From UBA7672 sp041398245 (lineage in GTDB: Bacteria; Pseudomonadota; Alphaproteobacteria; Caulobacterales; Hyphomonadaceae): a stretch of 64,000 nt of DNA. The DNA lies in the NCBI GenBank assembly GCA_041398245.1, contig JAWKVC010000003.1:185176-249175 (forward strand), given 5' to 3'. Below are positions 24,090 to 33,281 of this stretch, piece by piece (positions within the stretch are counted from its first letter, which is position 1; each line of letters begins with the position of its first letter). The notes beneath the pieces were generated by a model, which was not told where the DNA came from, ran no database searches, and worked only from the letters and a program-made list of their open reading frames with translations. Both the position numbers and the translations under genes were made by a program.

Positions 24090-25700
24090 GTGGCGGGAAC
24101 CGGGGCCAACAACAGTGAGCGGGACTGGTGGCGGGGGGCGGTGCTCTACCAGATCTATCCGCGTTCGTTCCTTGATACGAACGGGGACGGGATCGGCGAC
24201 CTCAAGGGCGTTACGCAGAAGCTCGATCATGTGAAGGCGCTGGGCGCGGACGGCGTCTGGCTGTCGCCCTTCTTCAAGAGCCCGATGCGGGACTTCGGCT
24301 ATGACGTGTCGGACTATCGCGACGTCGATCCGATGTTCGGGACGCTGGAGGATTTCAAGGCGCTGCTGAAGTCGGCGCACGGCAAGGGTCTGAAGGTGAT
24401 CATCGACCAGGTGTGGTCGCATACGTCATCCGATCACGCCTGGTTTCAGGAGAGCCGCAAGGACCGGACGAACGCAAAGGCGGACTGGTATGTCTGGGCT
24501 GATCCGAAGCCGGACGGCTCGCCGCCCAACAACTGGCAGGCCTGGTTCGGCGGGCCGGCGTGGACGTGGGAGCCGCGGCGGCGGCAATACTATCTGCACA
24601 ACTTCCTGCCGACGCAGCCGCAGCTGAACTTTCACAACAATGATGTGCGGGCGGCTGTCATCGATGTTGCGCGCTACTGGTTGCAGATGGGCGTTGATGG
24701 ATTCCGTCTGGATGTCGCGAACTACTATTTCCATGACCGGCAGATGCGGGACAATCCGCCGTCCGGCGATCCTGATCCCGCCCTGCCGCGCAACATGCAG
24801 GTGCACGCGTACAACTCGGATCAGCCCGAGACGCTGGAGTTCATCGCCAAGCTGCGCGAGCACATGAACGGTCATGGCGTCAACATGACGGTGGGCGAGC
24901 TTGCGCCCGGATCGTATGCGCTGATGCGCGACTACACGCGCACGCAGAAGCGGCTGCACACGGCCTATGCGTTCGACTTTCTCGGCAAGTGGCCGGGCGT
25001 CGGGAAGATGGCGGATATCCTTTCGCAATGGCGCGAGGGGCCGGAGGATGGCTGGCCGAGCTGGGCGTTCTCCAACCACGACGTCGCGCGCGTGGCGTCG
25101 CGTTGGGGCGAGGCGATCGGGGCGGCTCCGCCGCGCGCCGCGCCGCTATTCATGGCGCTGTTGCTGGCGCTGCGCGGAACGATCTTCATCTATCAGGGCG
25201 AGGAGCTTGGCCTGCCGGAGGCGGACGTTCCCCTCGAGAAGCTGAAGGACCCGTGGGGGATTGCGGGCTGGCCGGCGATGAAGGGCCGCGACGGCTGCCG
25301 CACGCCGATGCCGTGGAAGGACGAAGTCATGGCCGGCTTCACCAAGGGCAAGGAGGCGTGGCTGCCGGTCGATCCGCGTCAGCGCGTGCTGGCGGTGGAG
25401 AAGCAGGAGAAGCTGGCGGAATCCATGCTGCACACGACGCGGGCGCTGGTCGCGCTGCGCAAGGGAAGCGAGGCGCTGACGCGGGGCGGCTTCAGCGTGG
25501 TCGAGGCGAAAGACGACCTGCTGGTCTTTGACCGTGAAGCCGGCGGCGAGCGCCTGCGCTGCGCCTTCAATTTCGGTGGGGGCGACAGGACGCTTTCGCT
25601 GCCGGAGCGGCCCGAGCTTCTCTGGGCGCAGGAGGCGCTGCTGAGCGGGACGAAGCTTGTGATGCCGGGCTATTCGGCGGCGTGGCTGAAGCTGGCCTGA
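24090..25700 (+). CDS. Alpha-glucosidase, glycoside hydrolase family 13
   Basis: This 536-residue GH13 enzyme is of the oligo-1,6-/alpha-glucosidase type. It shows WWRGAVLYQIYPRSFLDTNGDG, the first conserved region VIIDQVWSHTS, the nucleophile Asp in DGFRLDVANYY, the acid/base Glu in MTVGELAPGS, and the transition-state Asp in FSNHDVARV. It should release glucose from malto- or isomalto-oligosaccharides in the cytoplasm, as no signal peptide is seen. The start is GTG at 24090 with GGGAG seven bases upstream; there is no ATG at the homology start. Confidence 0.92.
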   Translation: MAGTGANNSERDWWRGAVLYQIYPRSFLDTNGDGIGDLKGVTQKLDHVKALGADGVWLSPFFKSPMRDFGYDVSDYRDVDPMFGTLEDFKALLKSAHGKGLKVIIDQVWSHTSSDHAWFQESRKDRTNAKADWYVWADPKPDGSPPNNWQAWFGGPAWTWEPRRRQYYLHNFLPTQPQLNFHNNDVRAAVIDVARYWLQMGVDGFRLDVANYYFHDRQMRDNPPSGDPDPALPRNMQVHAYNSDQPETLEFIAKLREHMNGHGVNMTVGELAPGSYALMRDYTRTQKRLHTAYAFDFLGKWPGVGKMADILSQWREGPEDGWPSWAFSNHDVARVASRWGEAIGAAPPRAAPLFMALLLALRGTIFIYQGEELGLPEADVPLEKLKDPWGIAGWPAMKGRDGCRTPMPWKDEVMAGFTKGKEAWLPVDPRQRVLAVEKQEKLAESMLHTTRALVALRKGSEALTRGGFSVVEAKDDLLVFDREAGGERLRCAFNFGGGDRTLSLPERPELLWAQEALLSGTKLVMPGYSAAWLKLA

Positions 25701-25726
25701 CGGCCAGCGGACGGCTAGTGTAGGCC

Positions 25727-26179
25727 ATGATCCGTGTTCAGGCCGAACCATTCGATCCGCACGCCGAAACCGCCGCCTTTGCAAAGGGCCGGTCGGAAGC
25801 GGGCGCGCTGGCCAGCTTTGTCGGCTCGGTGCGGGATTCTGCGCATGGCGATGCGGTCAACGCGCTGGAGCTTGAGGCCTATCCGGGCTTCACTGAGAAG
25901 CAGATTGCGAAGATCGAGGCGGATGCGCGGGCGCGGTTCGATGTGATCGACACGCTGGTGATCCACCGGCATGGGCGGATGGCGCCCGGCGAGGCCATTG
26001 TTCTGGTGGCGGCGCTGTCGAAGCACCGGCGCGAGGCGCTGCAGGCCGTTGACTATCTTATGGATCGCCTCAAGACGGAGGCGCCGTTCTGGAAGAAGGA
26101 AGTTCGGCCAGATGGCGCCGAATGGATCGAGCCGCGCAGCGACGACCGCGAAGCGCATGCCCGCTGGACCAGGGAGTAA
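25727..26179 (+). CDS. moaE: Molybdopterin synthase catalytic subunit
   Basis: The 150-residue MoaE has GALASFVGSVRD, LELEAYPGFTEKQI, VIHRHGRMAPGEAIVLVA, the RREALQAVDYLMDRLK helix and the active-site lysines in APFWKKE. With MoaD thiocarboxylate it inserts both sulfurs into cyclic pyranopterin monophosphate. It overlaps no gene but runs directly into moaB. MoaD and MoaA are encoded about 7 kb downstream on the same strand. Confidence 0.95.
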   Translation: MIRVQAEPFDPHAETAAFAKGRSEAGALASFVGSVRDSAHGDAVNALELEAYPGFTEKQIAKIEADARARFDVIDTLVIHRHGRMAPGEAIVLVAALSKHRREALQAVDYLMDRLKTEAPFWKKEVRPDGAEWIEPRSDDREAHARWTRE

Positions 26180-26182
26180 GTG

Positions 26183-26749
26183 ATGACCGGACCCGCCTAT
26201 CCGCCGCTGACCGCTCCGGGCGGCAAGATGGTTGATACGATGGAGTTCAAACAGCTCCGCGTCTGCGTGATGACGATCTCGGATACGCGGACGGACGAGA
26301 CAGATACATCCGGTCATCTGCTGGCCGCGCGCGTCACCGAGGCGGGCCATGAACTGGCCGACAAGGCGATTGTGCCGGATGAGGTGAACGCCATCCGCGC
26401 TGTGATGCGCAAATGGATCGCCGACCCGACCATCGACGCCGTGGTGACGACGGGCGGCACGGGCCTGACCGGCCGCGACGTGACGCCGGAGGCTGTGCGG
26501 CCGCTGTTCGACAAGGAGATCGAGGGCTTCAACGTCGTCTGGCACATCGTGTCGTTCCAGAGCGTCGGAACGTCGACGCTGCAGAGCCGGGCGTGTGCGG
26601 GCGTCGCCAACGCCACTTTCATCTTCTGCCTGCCGGGCTCCAACGGGGCGGTGAAGGACGGCTGGGACAAGCTGATCCGCTGGCAGCTCGATAGTCGCCA
26701 TATGCCATGCAACATGGTCGAGCTGATGCCGCGGCTGCTGGAGAGCTGA
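26183..26749 (+). CDS. moaB: Molybdenum cofactor biosynthesis protein B
   Basis: This 188-residue MoaB/MogA-family protein binds molybdopterin (adenylyl transfer step in the family). Motifs include VCVMTISDTRTDETDTSG, VVTTGGTGLTGRDVTPEA and FCLPGSNGAVKDGW. ATG 26183 is chosen: the end of moaE supplies AGGGAG eight bases upstream. A GTG three bases earlier is possible. It is co-transcribed with moaE. Confidence 0.92.
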   Translation: MTGPAYPPLTAPGGKMVDTMEFKQLRVCVMTISDTRTDETDTSGHLLAARVTEAGHELADKAIVPDEVNAIRAVMRKWIADPTIDAVVTTGGTGLTGRDVTPEAVRPLFDKEIEGFNVVWHIVSFQSVGTSTLQSRACAGVANATFIFCLPGSNGAVKDGWDKLIRWQLDSRHMPCNMVELMPRLLES

Positions 26750-26768
26750 AGCGGGGCTGGTGTGAGCG

Positions 26769-26802
26769 CGGCCTCGTGGTTCGACGGGCTCACCATGAAG
26801 CC
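26769..26802. repeat. REP-like intergenic element
   Basis: Contains gtggttcgacgggctcacc, a variant of the 'GGTTCGACAGGCTCACCAT' element widely dispersed between genes in alphaproteobacteria. It sits between convergent moaB and the ABC permease gene. Confidence 0.5.
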
Positions 26803-26821
26803 TATCTGGTGGCGCCCAAGA

Positions 26822-27991
26822 TCAGTCCAGCGTGGTCCGGTAGCGCGCCATGGCGAGCGCGGTGACGACGCAGACGAAGACGCCAAGCGCGCCGAGGCTG
26901 GGCCAGAGCGTTATCACGCCTTCGCCCTTCAGCAGTGCGCCGCGCACGACGCGCAGGAAGTGGGTGACGGGGATCGCTGTGCCGATCGCCTGCGCCCATT
27001 CCGGCATGCCGCGGAACGGGAACATGAAGCCGGACAGCAGGATCGAGGGCAGCATGTAGAAGAACGACATCTGCATCGCCTGCAGCTGTGTCCGGGCCAG
27101 CGTCGAGATCAGGAAGCCGAGCGCGAGGCTGCCGATGATGAACAGGAAGACGCCGAGCGACAGCGCGATCCATCCGCCGCTCATCGGAACGCCGAACAGC
27201 ACGGACGCCATGACGAGGATCACCGCGGTCTGGGCGAGACCGACCAGGACATAGGGCGCAAGCTTGCCGATCATGACTTCGATGGGCTGGGCTGGCGTCG
27301 CCAGCAGGCTTTCCATCGTGCCGCGTTCAAGCTCGCGCGTCATGGCCAGCGCGGTCATCATCACAAGCGTCATCGAGAGGATGACGCCGAGCAGGCCGGG
27401 GACGATATTGTAGGCCGTTATGCTCTCGGGATTGTAGCGGCGCTGGACGACGACTTCGAAGGGCGGGGCCGTGCCGGCCTGACGCGCCATAGCGCCCTTG
27501 AGATCGTGCGACAGCGCCTGCTGCGGCAGCCCAGCGGCGGCGGCGAGCGCCGCGCTGGAGGCGGACGGGTCCGTCGCGTCGGCTTCCAGCAGGACCTGCG
27601 CGTCATCTCCACGCGCGACGCGGCGGGTGAAATCGCCGGGAATGGTGAGCGCGAACTGGACGTCGCCGCGCCGGATCAACTCGTCGAGTTCCTGCGGCGA
27701 GCGGGCGACATGGGTGATGTCGAAGAAGCCGGTATTGACGAAAGCGGAGACGGTAGAGCGCGCGAACGTGCTGTCGTCCTGCACCAGCGCGGCGGTGGGC
27801 AGGTGGCGCGGCTCGTTGTTGATGGCGTAGCCGAACAGCAGGAGCTGCACGACCGGGATCATCAGGATCATCGCATAGGTGAGCCTGTCGCGCGTGAGCT
27901 GCGTGAACTCCTTCGCAAAGACCGCCATGATGCGCAGCCAGGGCGAGTTGCTGGGCGGCTTTCGGCCTGATCGTGGATTGGCGCCGCTCAT
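26822..27991 (-). CDS. ABC-2 type transporter permease (YbhS/YbhR-like)
   Basis: The 389-residue membrane protein has a first helix YAMILMIPVVQLLLFGYAI, a large periplasmic domain (about 60-190) and five C-terminal helices with TRELERGTMESLLATPAQP, the ABC-2 signature. One permease gene suggests a homodimer. Its ATG overlaps the stop of the ATPase gene. With the ATPase and HlyD-type adaptor upstream it should form a tripartite efflux pump like YbhGFSR; the exported compounds are unknown. Confidence 0.88.
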   Translation of the reverse strand: MSGANPRSGRKPPSNSPWLRIMAVFAKEFTQLTRDRLTYAMILMIPVVQLLLFGYAINNEPRHLPTAALVQDDSTFARSTVSAFVNTGFFDITHVARSPQELDELIRRGDVQFALTIPGDFTRRVARGDDAQVLLEADATDPSASSAALAAAAGLPQQALSHDLKGAMARQAGTAPPFEVVVQRRYNPESITAYNIVPGLLGVILSMTLVMMTALAMTRELERGTMESLLATPAQPIEVMIGKLAPYVLVGLAQTAVILVMASVLFGVPMSGGWIALSLGVFLFIIGSLALGFLISTLARTQLQAMQMSFFYMLPSILLSGFMFPFRGMPEWAQAIGTAIPVTHFLRVVRGALLKGEGVITLWPSLGALGVFVCVVTALAMARYRTTLD

Positions 27992-28923
27992 CGGAAATTG
28001 TCCTCCGAGTGCGACATCAGGTGGATGAAGGCGTCTTCCAGCGTAGGCGGCGTTTCGCGCCAGTTGAAGGGCGGACGACGCCAGGGCGCGATGGCCTGTT
28101 CCAGCGCCGCGCGGTCCTGTCCGCTGACGTGCAGCGTTGTCCCGAAGGCGGCCGCGTTCTCGACACCGGGGGCGTCGGCGATCTCGGCCGTATGGCGATC
28201 GATGCCGGGCCCGCTGCCCTCGAAGGTGACAAGGCCGACCTGTTCCAGGATTTCTTCCGCCGTGCCGCGCGCGATGAGCTTGCCATAGGAGATGTAGGCG
28301 ATGTCGTGGCAGCGTTCGGCCTCGTCCATGTAGTGCGTGGAGACCAGCACCGTGAGGCCGCGGCCGGAGAGCGTGTGGATCTCGTCCCAGAAGGTGCGGC
28401 GCGCCTGTGGGTCGACGCCGGCTGTGGGTTCGTCGAGCAGGAGCAGGTCGGGTTCGTGCAGCGTCGTGGCGGCGAGGGCGAGGCGCTGCTTCCAGCCGCC
28501 GGACAGTTTGCCTGCAAGTTGTTTTCTGCGCTCCTTGAGGCCGAGACCTTCAAGCGCTTCATCGACGCGGTCGTGCCTGTGGTCGAGGCCATGGACACGC
28601 GCCATGAAGAGCAGGTTTTCCTCGATTGTGAGATCTTCGTAGAGCGAGAATTTCTGCGTCATGTAGCCGACGCGGCGTTTGATGACGTCGGATTCCGTCA
28701 CGATGTCGTGGCCAAGACAGCGGCCTTCGCCGGAATCCGGCGTCAGCAGACCGCACAGCATGCGCAGGGTGGTCGTCTTGCCCGAGCCGTTGGGGCCGAG
28801 AAAACCGGTGATGCGGCCGCGCGGAACCTTAATGGCGAAGTCGTTGACGACGTGCTTGTCGCCGAACGACTTGTTGAGGCCGGAGACCTCGATGGCGTAG
28901 TCGGTTGCGGCTTCGCCATCCAT
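27988..28923 (-). CDS. ABC transporter ATP-binding protein (efflux)
   Basis: This 311-residue single-domain ATPase has Walker A FLGPNGSGKTTTL, the Q-loop near MTQKFSLYEDLT, signature KLSGGWKQRLALA and Walker B PDLLLLDEPTAGVD. It powers the permease encoded downstream. ATG 28923 has GGAG eight bases upstream; GTG at 28932, overlapping the hlyD stop, is the alternative. Unlike E. coli YbhF it carries only one nucleotide-binding domain. Confidence 0.9.
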   Translation of the reverse strand: MDGEAATDYAIEVSGLNKSFGDKHVVNDFAIKVPRGRITGFLGPNGSGKTTTLRMLCGLLTPDSGEGRCLGHDIVTESDVIKRRVGYMTQKFSLYEDLTIEENLLFMARVHGLDHRHDRVDEALEGLGLKERRKQLAGKLSGGWKQRLALAATTLHEPDLLLLDEPTAGVDPQARRTFWDEIHTLSGRGLTVLVSTHYMDEAERCHDIAYISYGKLIARGTAEEILEQVGLVTFEGSGPGIDRHTAEIADAPGVENAAAFGTTLHVSGQDRAALEQAIAPWRRPPFNWRETPPTLEDAFIHLMSHSEDNFR

Positions 28924-28928
28924 GGCGA

Positions 28929-29922
28929 TCACTCCGCTGCGGCGCCGAGCGGCGCGACATCGACGGGAAGGCCGGGCGTGAGTTTCGCGTCGCCCAAGGG
29001 CGTCGCCTCGATCATGAAGACCATGCGGTCGCGCGATTCACGGCTGTAGATGACCGGCGGAGTGAATTCGGGACGCGGCGATACATAGTTGATCCGGGCG
29101 CGCAGGCCTTGCGGGCAGCTGTCGCAAGCGAAGGCCACTTCGCGACCGACGGCATAGTTGGCGACCTCGGCCTCGGGCGCGAAGAAGCGGATACGCACGC
29201 GATCGTCGGGGATCAGCGACAGCACGGGCTGGTTGGCGGGCGTCCATTCGCCGGGTTGGAAGAACACTTCCTCGATGCGGCCTGCGACGGGGGCCGTCTG
29301 GGCCTGATCGTCGAGCTGCGCGCGGGCGCCTTCGACGGCGGCCTCCGCCTGACGCACGCGTTCGTCAGCCGCCGCGATCTGGTCCGCGCGGCCACCGAGC
29401 CTGGCCGCCTGCAGGCGTTTCTTCGCCGCTTCGACCTGGCCGGAGGCAGTGTCGCGGGCGGCAATGGCGCTGTCGAGCTGCGCTGGCGCCATGGCGCCCG
29501 CTTCGACAAGCGGACGGATGCGATCCAGCGCTTGCTGGGCTTCCTTGAGCTGGGCTTCGGCGGCGGCGATGTCGGCCTGAAAGACACCGAGTTCGGCCGG
29601 GCGCTGGCCCTTTGCGTGCGTCGGCGGCGAGACTGCGCGGCTGCCAGATCGGCGAGCGCCCGATCGAGCCGGGACTCGCCCTGCGCCGGGATCGACGCTG
29701 AACAGCGAAACGGCCGGCGGTCACCGCATCGCCGCGCTTGACCGGAGACGTCGATGAGGCGGCCGGGAAGCAGGGCCGGCGGGAGCAGAGAGGCGGTTCG
29801 CCCTCGATATAGCCGGAGAGCATGGCCGAGCTGGCGCCCTGCGTGGCCACAGCGTCAGGAAGGGCGACGAGGCCTGCTGCGCCTGCCAGCAGGCCGACGA
29901 CCAGAAGTCTTTGCGGCTTCAT
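28929..29922 (-). pseudogene. HlyD-family membrane fusion protein, frameshifted in its 5' half
   Basis: The N-terminus from ATG 29922 (MKPQRLLVVGLLAGAAGLVA, one membrane anchor) and the C-terminal 190 residues (from about 29492 to the stop at 28929) are clear. The latter hold a coiled coil AAKKRLQAARLGG, the lipoyl segment APVAGRIEEVFFQPGEW and a barrel domain. Between about 29590 and 29830 the frame changes several times: VKRGDAVTAG, DARKG and RPAELGVFQADIAAAEAQL are recognisable in different frames. As given it cannot make a full protein. The damage belongs to a longer indel-rich block, so sequencing error is possible. It overlaps tetR and the ATPase gene by about four bases. Confidence 0.8.
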
Positions 29923-30534
29923 GCTGCATCCTTCCTGAGCAGCAGGCCGGGCAGCAATCAGGTCGAGATGCTGGTTCATCAGGGCGGGAAGATCGAATGG
30001 CTTCGCGCCGATGGGGACAAAGGTCTCGCGGAAGATGACCCCAGAGCATCGGCGAGATGATGCCGATCGCGTGATGGCGTGGATCGCCGGGCCGGACCTC
30101 GCTGCGCGCCTGCGCGCGTTCGATCAGCAGCGATGAGCCGAGCGCCTTTGTTGATGAGGGTTGTCGCCAGATGCGCGATCTCGTAGCAGCAGACCTGCTG
30201 ATGACCAGCTTCACCACGCGGCCGAGATTGGTGGTCTGCGCGATGGGCGACATGCTGCGTCACGGCGCAGCAGGGGCTCGAGCGGGGCCTTCATGCAGGC
30301 TCGCCATCTGGAGCATGGGCTCGATGTTGGCTCCACCACCTCGCGGACGACGGCGGCGAACAGGTCTTCCTTGGTCGGGAAATAGGTAGGGCGCGCCCTT
30401 GGAGACACCGGCGCGGGCCGCGATCCTCCATCTTCTGCTCCGGCGAAGCCTTTCTCGGAGAAGACGTCGAGCGCCGCACGGACGATGTCCGTTGGCCGGG
30501 TTTTCTGGCGGGCGCATTTGGGAGGAGCGCTCAT
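29919..30534 (-). pseudogene. TetR/AcrR-family regulator of the efflux operon (CecR-like), multiply frameshifted
   Basis: ATG 30534 opens TRPTDIVRAALDVFSEKGF, the first helices of a TetR DNA-binding domain. KMED, AARAGVSKGA and FPTKEDLFAAVVREVV follow, but in different frames. C-terminal pieces such as HHAIGIISPMLWG and LMNQHLDLIAA are also split. Indels occur roughly every 30-60 bases. The reconstructed stop TGA overlaps the hlyD ATG as ATGA. The order tetR-hlyD-ATPase-permease matches cecR-ybhG-ybhF-ybhS. A palindromic operator lies 17 bases upstream, suggesting autorepression. Whether the lesions are real is doubtful. Confidence 0.78.
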
Positions 30535-30550
30535 ATCGGTTCTTTTAATA

Positions 30551-30564
30551 ACTGACCGGTCAGT
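30551..30564. promoter_or_regulatory. TetR-type operator
   Basis: ACTGACCGGTCAGT is a perfect 14-base palindrome of the form commonly bound by TetR-family repressors, 17 bases before the tetR start codon in the expected promoter. Confidence 0.65.
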
Positions 30565-31095
30565 CATCAAATAGTCTGCTATCGGGCGGCTGACAAGGCG
30601 GGCGAAATTTTCAGGGGCGGCCAGTCACGCCTGCTAAGTCGCCCGCCGTACGGCCGGCGCGGTTCGATCATGTGCAGCGATACGGCGTACCGCCGCGGAT
30701 GCGCTGGCGAATGCCGCTTGTTGGGCTGGCAGCCGCATCCCAACAACGACCGATAATCCATGAAATCCTCGATCGCGACGCCATGACCATCCGCAGATAT
30801 GATGCTGCGGACGCAACATCGATCAACCGATCGACGCATCACTGATCCGGATCCATCGAACGTGATGTCCGACAACACCGATCGCAACTGCACCGATTCA
30901 GCGCGTACCGGCGAGGTCATATCACGCTGCGGCAGCTGAACGGCAACGCGATGCGGTGCATCGGTCCGCGTCACTGCGTTACCACCGCCGGTTTCCAGTG
31001 GCCATCCGATCCTGACGTGGTCCAGATCGCAGTTGCCGCACCCAGCGCTGCCGCCGCGAGTCTGATCGACATGGTTTGATTAGTGGCGCTGCTCT
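30565..31095. other. Indel-rich interval without an intact gene
   Basis: About 530 bases between the tetR operator and the next palindrome. No intact reading frame has coding character. On the minus strand an ATG at 31072 opens MSIRLAAAALGAATAIW, which looks like a signal peptide, but the frame stops after 33 codons. It may be the start of another broken exported protein. The interval belongs to the damaged block at about 29590-31760. Confidence 0.4.
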
Positions 31096-31113
31096 TGTGA
31101 GCACTTGCTCACA
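31096..31113. promoter_or_regulatory. Operator TGTGAGC-N4-GCTCACA upstream of broken aldo/keto reductase
   Basis: Perfect 7-base arms with spacer ACTT. The same arms with spacer GTTT occur at 63486-63503 before a second aldo/keto reductase gene. Both lie just upstream of the coding region. Confidence 0.65.
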
Positions 31114-31129
31114 TCGCTATCTGTGATCC

Positions 31130-32163
31130 GGAAAAAGGGGAGCACCGCGAAACCGCCGCCTGGCAGCCTGCCTTACGTCTCCGACATCTGCATGTGACGA
31201 AGTGACGTTCGGCAATCAGGGCGGAGGAGGCGTACGCCCACCGCATTCTCGACAAATGCTTCGAGGCGGGATCACCTTCTACGACACGGCGGAGAATTAT
31301 CCGGTGCCGCCGGATGCGAGAATACGCCGGCCGCACGGATGAGATCGTCGGCCGCTGGATGAAGACCAGCCGCGCGACGCCATCCTGATGGCGACGAAAG
31401 GCAGTCGGGGCTCAGCCATGGCTGATCAGGTCGCGCAGCGGCAGGGGATGATTGGCGCTGGATCGCCAACATCGTCAACGCGATCGATGCGAGCCTGAAG
31501 CGGCTGCAGACGATCTGCGTCGATCTCTACCAGACGCACCGGCCGGATCAGCGCCGCCTGCTGGTGACGAGCATGCTGGCGCTGGATGATCTGGTGCAGG
31601 CCGGAAAGTCCGCGATCGGGTTGTTCCTCTGAACGAGAGACGCGAGTTGGGCTGATGAAGTCCATCGCGACATCCGGGAGCGCCTCGGCATTGCACGGCA
31701 CCAGACGATCTAGAACAATTTCAGCCTCAACAATCGCCGCTTCGAGGATGAGCTGGCGCAGGTGTGCCGGCAGGAGGGCGTCAGCCTGATTCCGTATTCG
31801 CCGCTGGGCGGCGGGGTGCTGACCGGCAAATACCAGAACGGCGCTTGGCCGGCGGGCGCGCGTTTCACGAAATATAAGGACATGGGATCGCGCCAGGCGC
31901 CGATGGCGCGCCGCTATGTGAATGAGCTGTCGCTGGCCTCGACCGAACGCTGGATCGGGCTTGCCCAAGAGGCGGGCCTGTCTCCGGTGACGTTCGCGAC
32001 GGCGTGGAGCAAGCAGCATGACTTCGTTGCGTCCACCATCGTGGGCGTGACGCATGAGGATCATCTGCCGGATATTTTTGCCGCGGCCGACGTGACGCTG
32101 GATGCGGAGATCCTGAAGAAGATCGACGCCGTGTCGAAGGAAATCCGCTACCCGATGGGTTGA
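31130..32163 (+). pseudogene. Aldo/keto reductase, 5' two-thirds frameshifted
   Basis: The last 134 codons (from about 31762) are intact and typical: VSLIPYSPLGGGVLTGKYQN, then VTFATAWSKQHDFVASTIVG and a terminal RYPMG. Upstream, fragments VTFGNQ, ILDKCFEAGI, FYDTAENYPVP (with the catalytic Asp-Tyr pair of the family), IVGRWMKTS, NAIDASLKRLQT and DLYQTH appear in order but in changing frames with extra stops. The start is approximate. These NADPH oxidoreductases reduce carbonyls. An operator-like palindrome lies upstream. The disrupted part coincides with the indel-rich block, so the true gene may be intact. Confidence 0.75.
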
Positions 32164-32166
32164 GGC

Positions 32167-33162
32167 CTAGAGCCAGCGCAGCTTGCGGAAGATCCAGAAC
32201 TGCAGGCCGAGCAGGATGACCAGCAGGCCCACGGTGATCCAGAAGGCGTTGCCGGAATCAACGCCCGGCATGCCGCCGACATTGATGCCGAGCAGGCCGG
32301 TCACAAAGCTGAGCGGCAGGAAGATCGCCGCCACGATGGAGAGCGAATACATCGTGCGGTTCATGCGCGTTGCGGCGCGGTTGTTGAGATCGTCCTGCAG
32401 AACGATTGCGCTTTCCTTGGAGACATCGAGATCATCGAGATAGCGCCGCAGCCTGTCGATCGTTTCGCGGATTTCCTCGCGGTTGTCTTCCGACATCCAG
32501 TCGGGGGCGGAGCGCTGGATTTCACCCAGCGCCTCGTGCTGGGGTGACATGTGCCGCTTGAGTGCGAGGCAGTTGCGGCGGATCTCGGCGATGTCGGTCA
32601 GAAGGCGTTCGGGGTCGGTCTCCCGCGCCTGTTCTTCCATCCGGTCGATCTGCTCGTTCATCTCAAGAATGGACTCGTTCATGTGGCCGACCAGCCGGGC
32701 GATCATGCCCGTGACAAGGTCTCCGGCGGTGCACGGTCCACGGCCTGCCTCCAGATCCGCCAGTACGTCCCGCGGCGTCTGCAGCCGGCGCCGGCGCAGC
32801 GTGATCACGCGGCGGCTGTCGGCCAGCATCTGCATCGCGATCATGTCTTCGGGTTCGGCGCCCGGATTGAGGTTGATCCCGCGAAGGACGGTGATCAGGG
32901 CTTCCTCGTCGCGGTAGGCGCGGGGGCGGGTCTCGTTGGAGACCAGAAGGTCGAGCGTTGCTTCCGAGGGCGTCATCTCGCGCTCAAGCCAGTCGCGGAC
33001 GGACCCTACAGTGCGATCGAGGTGCAGCCACAGGGTTTCCCCGGGAGCGTCCGGCTTCCAGCCCGTGGCTTCGGCCCAGCCGATCCGGCGGCAGCCGCCA
33101 CGGCCGTCCATCACGCATCCAAAGACAAGGCCTGCGTCGATCGCTTCAGGCTCGTCCGGCAT
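32167..33162 (-). CDS. ZntB/CorA-family divalent cation transporter
   Basis: A 331-residue 2-TM-GxN protein. A cytoplasmic funnel domain (about 1-260) ends in a long helix. TM1 holds FLPLSFVTGLLGINVGGMPG, with GIN in place of CorA's GMN as in ZntB zinc transporters. TM2 is AFWITVGLLVILLGLQFWIF, followed by a basic tail. It likely carries Zn2+ across the inner membrane with the proton gradient (family knowledge). It converges on the aldo/keto reductase and is divergent from moaA by 119 bases. Confidence 0.88.
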   Translation of the reverse strand: MPDEPEAIDAGLVFGCVMDGRGGCRRIGWAEATGWKPDAPGETLWLHLDRTVGSVRDWLEREMTPSEATLDLLVSNETRPRAYRDEEALITVLRGINLNPGAEPEDMIAMQMLADSRRVITLRRRRLQTPRDVLADLEAGRGPCTAGDLVTGMIARLVGHMNESILEMNEQIDRMEEQARETDPERLLTDIAEIRRNCLALKRHMSPQHEALGEIQRSAPDWMSEDNREEIRETIDRLRRYLDDLDVSKESAIVLQDDLNNRAATRMNRTMYSLSIVAAIFLPLSFVTGLLGINVGGMPGVDSGNAFWITVGLLVILLGLQFWIFRKLRWL

Positions 33163-33281
33163 AAGGTCCGTCTCCTGTGCGGTTTTCCGGAAAGGCTAGC
33201 CGCCCGGGTACGTCACAACAATGCGAAAACGCGACGGCGCCGAGCGCTCGACTTGGCCAACTATAACGCTAGACTGGGATC

